Source: Pogonophryne albipinna (taxonomy: Eukaryota > Chordata > Actinopteri > Perciformes > Artedidraconidae). From it: a stretch of 64,000 bases of DNA. Location: assembly GCA_028583405.1 (NCBI GenBank), contig CM053252.1, positions 35,491,763-35,555,762 on the forward strand, written 5' to 3'. A model generated the notes under the pieces. The model was not told where the DNA came from. It did no database searches and was given only the letters and a program-made list of their open reading frames with translations. Each line of letters begins with the position of its first letter. The stretch's first letter is position 1. Shown here piece by piece: positions 55,860-64,000 of this stretch. A program made the position numbers and the translations under genes.

Positions 55860-58800
55860 ACACACAGGAGCGGGACATCCTCCTCAACCTGTCCGCAATA
55901 AAGAGGACTGATACCGGAACCGTAGCGTCCAGCTAGCTTAGCCGCTAGCTTAGCGATAAATACACACAGCGTTGTATTCTCTTCCCCCTGTCGGCCCTAA
56001 AAGCTTCAGATGGTGGATACCTGAGCTCCATAGCGTCCCGCTAATGTGAAATACACACACAGCGTTAGCGGGATATTCTCCTCTCCCTGTCGGCCCTAAA
56101 AGCTTCAGAGGGCGGATAGCTGGGCTCCGTAGCGTCCAGCTAGCTTAGCCGCTAGCTTAGCGATAAATACACACAGCGTTGTATTCTCCTCCCCCTGTCG
56201 GCCCTAAAAGCTTCAGATGGTGGATACCTGAGCTCCATAGTGTCCCGATAATGTGAAATACACACACACAGCGTTAGCGGGATATTCTCCTCTCCCTGTC
56301 GGCCGTAAAAGCTTCAGAGGGCGGATAGCTGGGCTCCGTAGCGTCCAGCTAGCTTAGCCGCTATCTTAGCGATAAATACACACAGCGTTGTATTCTCCTC
56401 CCCCTGTCGGCCCTAAAAGCTTCAGATGGCGGATACCTGAGCTCCATAGCGTCCCGCTATTGTGAAACACACACACACAGCGTTAGCGGACATTCTCCTC
56501 TCCCTGTCGGCCCTAAAAGCTTCAGAGGGCGGATAGCTGGGCTCCGTAGCGTCCCACTAGCTTAGCCGCTAGCTAAAGGTAAACATAGATGGGTACATAC
56601 TATAGAATATGAATAAATCGTCACCGATGTAGAGGATATATTTTTTTATTCACTTTGAACTCGGCCAAATGGAGTTTAATGCTTTGGGATTTAAGTTAGG
56701 CCACATAGTACGTGCATGGGTTTGAAAGTATAACATGCTAGCCTGCTGTAATACATCGTATAGTCAGGCACACATTTATGAGAGATTTAACAATGGCCAA
56801 TTATATTTCTTAAATAATATGTAGCCTATTCCCAGAGCATAATTCATGGGGCAACAAGGTGAGGTGTAAAATGTGTTTTAATATCATACATGTTACGCCA
56901 GCAAACTTCTTGTACGGACTTCGGCAGTAGTGAAGACTCACTGAACGAATTAAGTACAAAGACGAATCGTTCGCGAACGTGCAAATCACCAGAAGTCGTT
57001 CGCGAACCGGTGAACGAATCAGTGAACGAATCTTTCTAGTGAACTGAATCAAAAGATTCGTGTCCCCGAAGGGAATCGGAATTCCCATCACTAGGCAGCA
57101 GGTCCCGCCTCGGCTCCGCCTCTTTGTCCTTATTTGGAGCAGGCGGGATTAGACTCTGACGTCACAGTCGAGCCGTTAGTGGCCGACTCCGCCTACTAAG
57201 GGCTTCACGGCAACTCTGCAGAATCCTATGGGTGACGTCACGGACACTACGTCCATTTATATATACACAGTCTATGCCTCCAACACACATGAACGCGCAC
57301 ATGACGTCAGCAGACTGGTGAAAGTGGCCGCCTGTTGCTGGCGAGTCATTGAAGTACTGCTGCAATGCACGCCCAATGAGGGCACGAGATACATTTGTGC
57401 GTGCACGAGAGGAAGGCTGACAGACAGGGCGGCAATCCAATCGGATTGGTTGTACTTTTTACACTATTACGGGTTCCACAGATGAATTTTTTTTATGGAT
57501 TTGTTGTCAAAGCACTTAAGATATTCATTGCTATCGGGATGTTAAGAGCATTCCATGGAATATAACAAAAAGTGTATCTCGAGCCGGTTTCTGAAACTTA
57601 CCTACCCCACCTTTAAGCTGAATTGTATTTAGTAAAAAGAAAAACATGTAAGAAGAATTTAAAACTCAATACATGAAACATAAATATTTTTTAAGCAGGG
57701 TCTTTTTTCAATGTTCAGAAATATTTTGTATGTTCAGATTTAATATATCATATTGCAGCCTATTGGTAGTTTTTTTTGTTTTACTCTTTTGAATGGCTGT
57801 ATACTGCAGCATACCAGCTGATGTTTATTTGTATTTCTTGAAAAGTACCCATATGTTAGCGGTTAGCTGAGGTCACATAGAACACCCACTACAGTAGGCC
57901 TATATTGCAACACTCACATAGCAATAAACGAGGAAGTTGCTTATTGGGCTTTTTGCCAGTGTTATGTATGATATTAGGTAATGGTGGGTAAGGTACTCTT
58001 TTTCAGTAAGTAAGCGTAGCAATAATGTGAGAGTCCAAGGACAGAGGGTGTCATATTCATATTCTGTACAAAATGTAAAGACCACTGAGACAAATGTAAG
58101 ATTTGTGATATTGGGCTATATAAATAAACCTTGTATGATTGATTGAGCAATACTTAATTGTAAAAGTACTCTGTTACGTACATTGGCTGGGAGTGAAATT
58201 GTAAAATTGTGTCAATATCGTACTTAAGTCTGTTAAGTTAAGTACAAAAGTAATGGCATCAAAATATACTTGAATTCCAAAAAGTAAAAGTACTCATTAT
58301 GCGTATTGGCCTCAATATCTTTAGTTATTAGTTGATTTATATTTTGTTGTAAAATAATAAAGTAGCATAAATTGGAAATACTCAAGTTAATTGCAGCCAA
58401 TCACCCTCATCCGCTCTGCAGAGAGGGTGATCGACTGCAATCTGCCATGTCTCCACGACCGGCACGCCTCCAGGACCCTGAGGCGGGCAGGGGAGATAGT
58501 GGCCGACTCCTCCCACCCTGGACACAAACTGTTAGCCCCTCTCCCTGCACACCATCAGGACCGAAACCTTTCACCACCTGAACAGTTTCTTCCCCTCTGC
58601 TACCGGCCTCATCAACAAGGCCCGGGACCCCCTCTGACACTGACTTTTATCCACCCCAGAAAAACATTATGCATTACTGCACGTCACATCATGTGAACAA
58701 CATCTTGTTTTTTTTTGTATTGCAAGTCCTGCACGTGTTGCACATTTCTGCTCCATGCTACCTCTTTTTTTAAATCAGCATAACTCTCCACTTTGAATGT

Positions 58801-61745
58801 TGTATATTGTCATATTGAATTATATTTTACTGCACTCAGTTTCCTACATAATTATATTTTGTTTATTATCATTATTTTAAAACATTTTTAAAATAGCTTT
58901 TATAATTGTACTATTTTTTTTTTTGGTTATGTATTCTTCTTAGGGATGTAACGATATACCGAATATCGCGGTATCGCAGTAAATAAACGTCCCAATACCG
59001 TCGTGAGACTGACAAAATGTACCGCGATAAAAAAAAAAAAATGTTTTTTAAAAAAATATTTTTTTTTTTAAAACACTTTTTTTTGTTTTAAACCTTTATT
59101 TAACCAGATGGTCCCATTGATATCATCGATCTCTTTTTCAAGAGAGACCTGTCCAACATGGCAGCAAGTAGGTTACAACATGAACATAAAACAACAGAAC
59201 ACAAAAGGACATCGTATTTATATGGGGGTTATTCCCTATCTTTATTCAAGAGCGTGGTATTTAAATTTGAGAGCATACTTTATGTATTTATTTCCCTCAA
59301 ACCCTGTCGTCGCACTCAAATAGTGCCTGCTTGCACTTTGCTCTGCTTCTGCTCAAACTGTACGCTTGCACTCAGATATATTGCTGTTTACAGATTTGTT
59401 CTGCTCTCAGATTTATTCTGTGCGCGCTCTAAATGTTTGTGCAACAATCCTGTCAAAATCCCTCAACCAATAGGAGGCCAGGTGTCCTTGCGGGTGCGTT
59501 CGCTTTACTTATTACAGCGTCCCGTAAGGGCGGTTATTCTTTGGTTTATAAACTCCCGGCTTTATAATATAGAATGTACTGTTCAAGAGAGAGCACGCTC
59601 GTGAACTGTCAACGGGGGGAGCGCGCACAGCGTAAAGCAAAACCTCTCAGACATGTATTGATCTGTACGGCAAAGTACGGTTTGGAAACTATATCATTTC
59701 CTTTTGGAGGGAATGCATAACACGGCATAACACCAGAGCCACGCTGCGGGGAAACGTTGGCGCTGTTCCGAGTTTGTTCTAATCTGTCAAAATGACACTG
59801 CTTTCAGATTTTTCCGTCATTGTTAAAAATAATATTCGGTTAACGCGACCACTGCTGTCCCAGCAACATCAGTACCAAGCAAGAGAGTTTTTTCCAGAGC
59901 AGGGGATATTGGAAATGCCCAAACATCCCAGCTTATAAATACCTGGAAATGTGGACATTCTCATATTCCTAAAAACCTGTCTGATGATGCTGAGTGAGTG
60001 ACTAGTGAGTTTGAGTTGAGTTACTTGAAAAACTAAAGTGAAACTTGATTTATTTTATTGCAGGGTCTGATTATTAAATGTCCTTGTTTATTTGTGAGAT
60101 GCAGTGGCACAAACAAAATGCCTACTTTGTTTGGTAGTACTATAGGTACAAAAACACTGGTTTTCTTGTTCCAGTCTGTTACTGTCACTTTGTTTTTGAC
60201 AATACTGCTATCCTACTAAAATGCTATACAAATCAGATTTATTATTTAATAAAGAAACATTTTCCGAGTAAGAAAAATTTGTATTGAAAAAAAAAAATAT
60301 ATATATATATTTTTTTCCTTTATTATTCAATATCGCGATAAATACCGTACCGTGGACTTGTTATCGCGATATTATCGTACCGTGAGTTTTTGGTATCGTT
60401 ACATCCCTAATTCTTCTTGTAAGGGAAACTTCTGCAGCAATGGAGAGTCAGGACTCAGAGAGACACGAGGAGAGTTGGAGCTTTGATGTCAAACACTGAT
60501 GGTGTATTACGAGTATCGGCCGGAGAATTCACATCACAAGTCACAGCAGCCAGAGGTTCTGACTGCACGGGAGGGTTGCCACATCAATTCTGAAGAGCCT
60601 CTCTCTTGATAGACCTTTTAACTAGTTCAGAGAGAGTAAACAACATATTTGGGGAGATGGACTAAACAGCTGGGCACCCTGGAGATAGCCTCAACTTCTG
60701 GATTATTATTCTCTAACACTTCTTATTGTGTCTCTGAATGCACCACTCATACCAAAGCAAATCCATCATGTGTGAACCTTCTTGGTAAATAAAACCGATT
60801 CTGATTCTGAAAGTACACCCATCTCAAAATTGTCCTTAAGTACAATACTTAAGTAAATCTACTTTACATTCCACCACTGATATAAGGTGTGTAACTGGGA
60901 ATATTTGGTCTGGTAAAATCATATAGCCAGGGTAAGCCATTAAGTAGTTTTACCAACAATGTCTTTGTATGCTGAGCTGTCACAAAGTAATTTAAGTGTT
61001 CATGCTGGCATTGTTAAGTGTTTTAGAAATGTTTTAGTGAGAACGCACTCAAAACAGGTAATGGCTAGGGAAAATAGGACATATTGGCCGTTTCTCAATG
61101 TCGAGTAAACCTGCTGCAGAGCCACTATTTCAAGTATACTACGTCATCGAGTGGCGCCGAAGGACTGTTTAAATGTATGTTAAATGCCCAGCATTCGGCG
61201 CCACTCAATGACGTAGTATACTTGAAATAGTGGCTCTGCAGCAGGTATACTCGACATTGAGAAACGGCCATTTTGTACAAATTAATTATTCTAATGAAAC
61301 AGTTTTTAACATATCAACAGGGCTGGGTTTATATAAGCAAAGGTCTTAAGGAAATTGGTTTCCCTAAGAAAAACTTTATTATTTTTATATGACAAAGAAT
61401 ATTGTAACCTAAAATAACAGACGCCCTAAAACAGCACCTGCCTCATTGCAAACACTTGATGAACCTTCTTGCTGAGGGGTATTAAGTTCATTAACTGGAC
61501 TTTTGGATTATTGCTCTCTGGTGGTTTTGCCCATCTGGTGTGTTATTTCCAAATCAAAGTTACTTAAATATGTGATCTTTTGTTCATATTTTCCAGTTTG
61601 TCCTGCCCCACACACGAGGCAGCTCCCATGGCCAGACCCGCATCATCCGCAAGGCCTACGAGCAGGACTTCTACACCCAAATGATGGATGAGTGCTACAA
61701 GCTGTGGTCCCAGCTGGAGAGGGAGGCGGGTGTCACACTGTACAG
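54088..61745 (+). CDS. pipox: Peroxisomal sarcosine oxidase / L-pipecolate oxidase, exons 1-2 (partial gene)
   Basis: FAD flavoenzyme of the monomeric sarcosine oxidase family. It oxidises sarcosine, pipecolate or proline-like N-methyl/cyclic amino acids in peroxisomes, with H2O2 as by-product (family knowledge). Exon 1 54088-54198 (37 codons) reads [18 protein letters not shown], the start of the Rossmann fold with G-x-G-x-x-G, and ends KTLLLEQ. Exon 2 61597-61745 starts [20 protein letters not shown], the family's SHG-x-x-R motif, and ends [11 protein letters not shown]. Borders: donor gtgtgt at 54199, acceptor ttccag at 61596, donor gtaagc at 61746. The remaining exons (about 300 residues, including the C-terminal peroxisome signal) lie beyond the window. 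The ATG at 54088 is the first in frame and matches the expected N-terminus. Confidence 0.93.
55012..55080 (+). pseudogene. THAP zinc-finger start fragment
   Basis: ATG at 55012 gives [18 protein letters not shown] and then loses similarity to THAP. The C-x3-C spacing followed by TNR is the usual beginning of a THAP domain. No second half is found. Confidence 0.45.
55809..55866. repeat. (CA)n microsatellite
   Basis: About 29 CA units with one T interruption, inside the hAT element. Confidence 0.95.
55920..56575. repeat. Tandem array, about 207-bp period made of two alternating monomers of about 104 bp
   Basis: The string cgtagcgtcc recurs at about 55921, 56128, 56338 and 56544, a spacing of 206-210 bp. 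Within each period ctgtcggccctaaaagcttc occurs twice, once followed by agatggtggatacctgagct and once by agagggcggatagctgggct. Monomer types A and B thus alternate as A-B-A-B-A-B. This is a small higher-order repeat. Confidence 0.88.
58030..58145 (+). repeat. L2-A type LINE 3' tail
   Basis: The sequence gtccaaggacagagggtgtc ... gatattgggctatataaata followed by tgattgattgag matches the end of L2-A at 32865-32985. Only the last 115 bp are present. Confidence 0.85.
58941..60409. mobile_element. hAT-type MITE, copy 2 (TAGGGATGTAACGATA ends), with repeat S inside
   Basis: 1469 bp. ATTCTTCT is present on both sides (58933-58940, 60410-60417). Starts TAGGGATGTAACGATATACC and ends GGTATCGTTACATCCCTA. 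The outer parts match copy 1 at 3928-4777 (gatggtcccattga, cagcaacatcagtaccaagc), but the central section differs and contains repeat S (59221-59548) plus about 300 bp not in copy 1. Confidence 0.9.
59221..59548 (+). repeat. Repeat S, copy 2
   Basis: Matches 44546-44862 from tatgggggttattccctatc to gggcggttattctttggttt. It replaces the corresponding part of the hAT MITE copy 1. The source family is unknown. Confidence 0.7.
61086..61269. mobile_element. Fold-back MITE, 184 bp
   Basis: Two arms of about 75 bp are almost perfect reverse complements: ggccgtttctcaatgtcgag ... catcgagtggcgccgaa against ttcggcgccactcaatgac ... ctcgacattgagaaacggcc. They are separated by about 32 bp. ATT flanks both ends (61083-61085, 61270-61272). 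It would form a long hairpin as single strand or RNA. Confidence 0.88.
61597..61745 (+). CDS. pipox: pipox exon 2
   Basis: 149 bp, enters in phase 0 and ends after two codon bases (AG|). Encodes [37 protein letters not shown] and [13 protein letters not shown]. The [10 protein letters not shown] box contacts the flavin and substrate carboxylate in this family. Confidence 0.94.
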
Positions 61746-61818
61746 GTAAGCAGTCCGCATTAACACAGAGCGAGAAAAAGCCATTAAACAAAACACAACA
61801 AAAGCTTTGCCACAACTA

Positions 61819-62400
61819 GGGGTGCAACAACTAATCGACTTAATCGATTAAAATCGATGACCAAATTAGTTGCCAACTAATTCAGTCGTCGATTCGTTGG
61901 TGACGTCATCACGTGTGTTTTACGCGCCGTTAAGCTCCAACGTTATCGGTGTTTTTATCGGTACTGGAGACATTTAAAACGTATGTCATATGTATTATTG
62001 CTACATAAACATTATATTGCAGAGATATCTCTCCCCCGTCTGTGTGCGAGGGGGCGGGGCAGTTTACACACGCAGCCGCTACTGTATATCATGCATGCAA
62101 CACACACGCGCGCGCACGCACGCACGCACACACACGTGAGAGAAGCGCTCCAAGGTTTGGTTAAACTTTACCCGTCTCGATGTGGACAATGCTCGTTACC
62201 AAAAGTGCAATAAGAGTTTAGCATGTAAGGGCGGTAACACGAGCAATTTGTCTAAACATTTATCAAAAGTGCACCACATTCAGACGGAGGAATGCACCGG
62301 GTTCGACTGTCTTTCTAGTAGCTCTGTAGCCCCATCCACGAGTAACGTTTCCACGTCAGGTGTTATGTATGCTAGCAGCAACACACGGAGTTAACTACAT
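61819..62400 (+). mobile_element. hAT remnant with BED zinc-finger start of transposase
   Basis: The left end TAGGGGTGCAACAACTAATC is a hAT-type terminus. Further on, KSLACKGGNTSNLSKHLSKV followed by HH gives the second half of a BED finger (x-G-x-T-S-x-L-x-x-H-L-x-x-x-H) in a Ser-rich N-terminus (CLSSSSVAPSTSNVSTSGV). The catalytic part and a matching right end were not found, so it is truncated. Confidence 0.65.
62095..62135. repeat. (CA)n/(CG)n simple repeat
   Basis: Alternating purine-pyrimidine run with CACACA, CGCGCG and CGCACG units inside the hAT remnant; a candidate Z-DNA tract. Confidence 0.85.
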
Positions 62401-64000
62401 TATATAAACATGGGTTAATGATTAGAGGTAACTGAGTTATTTAGTTTGTTAAAGTTTCAGCTATTCTGTTTACAGTTCTGTCATCAGATTATTTAATACG
62501 ATTTGTTAAAACACTGTTGTTTCTTTTGATGTGAAATATTATTTATTTAATTGAAATAAAAAGCAATGTACATTTTCTCCACAATTTGTTTAGTTAATTT
62601 ACCTTATTTTTTTTCAAAAGAACCGTTAAGAGCACCGTTAAAGGACCGGATCGATAAGCGGTATAAAAGTAGTAGTATAATTAAAACCTTAACGCATCAC
62701 TGAATCACCTCTGAATGTGGAACAGGGGCTTTTTTCATTTAGCTAAACCTCAGATTTTCATACGCAGAGGGGGAAAGGGTTTGTGTGTTTTATAGATTTC
62801 AGTGGCATTAAACTGAGATCAGCATCAACCCTCCTGAATTACTTTTAGTTTCCTGTTCATACTGTATAAAGTTGCGCAGGAATAAGTCCTAAAGTTTGGA
62901 AATAAGTTCGCATTTTACCCCTTCCCTTTCCAACATCTCTAAGCCATTGGGTTTTTGAACGTGTTTTCTGTCCGGAACTTTATTCCATACTGAATTTCTC
63001 AAAAACTATTGAAAGGAGTGCCACCAATGACTTTAGGATGCATCTTAATAAATGTGGTAATCGACTGATTTTTCTTACGTTTTCAAATCGAGTACTACAG
63101 GAATGAGTCTTAAAACCTGGAAATGAGTTTGCATTTCAGTAGTTCCGGGTCGCTTGTCTCAAAGCCAAGAGTCTTTGGTTGGATGTCTGAAATAAGGTCT
63201 GTGATTAAGAAATGTTCATGGTAAGTTAAATAAAATAAAATGGGTAATGTTACTAACAAATTAGTTGAATAAACGTCGAACGTTAGCTGCCTTTAGCTTA
63301 GCGTTGCTGAGTGAGTGAAGTCATGCAAAAGTGATGAAGCTTGGTTATAGCCTAACGAAAGCTATGTTCCTCTGGTGATTGCATTTACAATTTATAAAGG
63401 TAGTATTTATATATCCTGCTGAACAAAACATGTAAATATCATAAACGTGTCTTTGCCAAAAATCCCACCCTTAATATTCCAATAAACAATGGAAAGATCC
63501 CATTTATCTTGTGGAGGACTAACAACAGGGTCGGCCTACACAAATATGTCATCACTGCACCACTCTATTACCTCTGTTTGTTCTTGGTACCAGAGAGCCA
63601 AATAACACATTGATTTATTATTCATGCCTCTCCAGGGTAATAGTTCATGGTACCAAGCCACGCCCACATTATGTTCCCCTAGAAACACAGTCCCCGTCCC
63701 CCTGTGCACCCATCCGTAGCTCATGACTGATGGGTCCACATCTGAAGGCCACCTGTGCCCTTGGGCTGGAAAAAAATGTCTGCATCACGATGAGACATTT
63801 CCCAGCGAGGCAGTGTGAGCAATGTCTCCCACTTGTGCTGCTGCCTCTGGGACAGAAGGAGCCATCGTAAGAGCGAGAGTAAATCTAAAATCTTTATTTT
63901 TCTCCACATACATGGCAACACATGTGCATCCAGCAGCTGAGCTAGTGCAACCAATCATCGATTTGACAGTTTGGACTAGATGAGGTATCATATTTACGAT

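Larger units (their letters stand above)
55584..57093. mobile_element. hAT element with an internal higher-order minisatellite, 1510 bp
   Basis: Starts TAGTGATGGGTCGTTCGCGA and ends ...GGAATTCCCATCACTA. GGCAGCAG flanks both sides (55576-55583, 57094-57101), an exact 8-bp duplication. The subterminal regions are full of gttcgcgaacgattcgtt-like palindromes (gaacgaatc, cgttcgcgaac). No transposase. The centre contains (CA)n at 55809-55866 and the tandem array 55920-56575. Confidence 0.92.
54428..57616 (-). mobile_element. R1b: second TTAA-type element, in opposite orientation, split by a hAT
   Basis: Right end TACCCCACCT-TTAA (57603-57616), preceded on the same strand by gtttctgaaacttaccta. The left end near 54428 is worn (tgtggtgtaggtaagtttca) but shares gtaggtaagtttcagaaacc and ggctcgag. 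57300-57612 is the reverse complement of 44053-44390 (shared: tgaagtactgctgcaatgca, cattccatggaatataacaa). The left part shares cagacttccttacagagcac with the right end of R1a. TTAA plus a THAP start inside suggests Kolobok, but the THAP piece may belong to another nested element. Confidence 0.65.
58385..60800 (+). mobile_element. Rex1-like LINE 3' fragment, split by a hAT MITE
   Basis: 58400-58640 translates in part to [20 protein letters not shown] and [19 protein letters not shown], followed after a frame change by [16 protein letters not shown] residues: the end of a Rex1/CR1-type reverse transcriptase. Its 3' UTR continues to 58940 and, after the hAT MITE (58941-60409), to the tail aaataaaaccgattctgatt near 60786-60805. 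The clade is assigned from memory of the tail and motifs. Confidence 0.7.
54199..61596 (+). other. pipox: pipox intron 1 (7.4 kb) made largely of nested repeats
   Basis: Holds R1b (about 54428-57616), a THAP start (55012), a hAT with a higher-order minisatellite (55584-57093), an L2 tail (58030-58145), a Rex1-like LINE fragment split by a hAT MITE (58385-60800) and a fold-back MITE (61086-61269). Between 57617 and 58029, 58146 and 58384, 60801 and 61085, and 61270 and 61596 I recognise nothing. Confidence 0.7.
61746..64000 (+). other. pipox: pipox intron 2 (runs off the window)
   Basis: 2255 bp with no pipox exon that I can find. It contains the remains of a BED-finger hAT (about 61819-62400) and a CA/CG-rich simple repeat (62095-62135). 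62400-64000 shows nothing recognisable. Confidence 0.55.

Noticed and set aside
55920..56575. CRISPR-like array
   Set aside because: Units are about 207 bp of continuous tandem repeat without unique spacers, in a vertebrate genome and inside a hAT element.

Overview
The window is genomic DNA from a ray-finned fish, most likely a teleost. Two vertebrate genes with GT-AG introns can be read, both on the plus strand. Most of the rest is made of transposon families typical of teleosts: L2-clade LINEs, hAT elements with 8-bp target duplications, a Ty3/gypsy element and THAP-type DNA transposons. There are no operons, CRISPR arrays or ribosome binding sites, and I recognised no tRNA or rRNA gene.

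Layout. (1) 803-25125 is the 3' part of a myosin-XVIIIA gene (myo18a). Seven exons encode the end of the coiled-coil tail. Two alternative last exons follow (19860-21354 and 22493-22658), then a 3' UTR of about 2.5 kb. The introns hold a hAT MITE (3928-4777), a larger hAT (7025-8088), a 5'-truncated L2 LINE (11879-14474) and a short hAT (16158-16641). (2) 25542-43840 is an intergenic island of retrotransposons: an L2 LINE on the minus strand, a fragment with a THAP start, an L2 LINE on the plus strand that keeps an esterase-type ORF1, a LINE of another clade on the minus strand, and a Ty3/gypsy element whose gag-pol frame has three TAG codons. The gypsy is cut off inside its integrase and joined to a GC-rich block. 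Then comes an L2 3' fragment split by a solo LTR and by a 1.03-kb DNA transposon. (3) 44052-54039 is a TTAA-flanked element (called R1a here). It carries a roughly 9-kb inverted pair of P-element-like transposons with THAP domains. (4) 54088 onward is the start of pipox (peroxisomal sarcosine/pipecolate oxidase). Only exons 1 and 2 are inside the window; intron 1 is about 7.4 kb of nested repeats. MYO18A and PIPOX are also neighbours in human, which supports both calls.

The most unusual structure is the inverted P-like pair. The two arms are copies of one transposon facing each other around a 21-bp loop. They have reciprocal internal deletions, and a hAT insertion in one arm has its exact empty site in the other. 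The R1a repeat that contains the pair ends only 48 bp upstream of the pipox start codon, so the immediate pipox promoter is made of transposon sequence. The second point of interest is the choice of myo18a C-terminus: a Ser/Arg/Lys/Asp-rich tail of about 500 residues or a short acidic tail of 54 residues, both reached in the same phase from the same upstream exon.

Identifications rest on reading translated sequence and on recalled family motifs. No alignment or database search was run.
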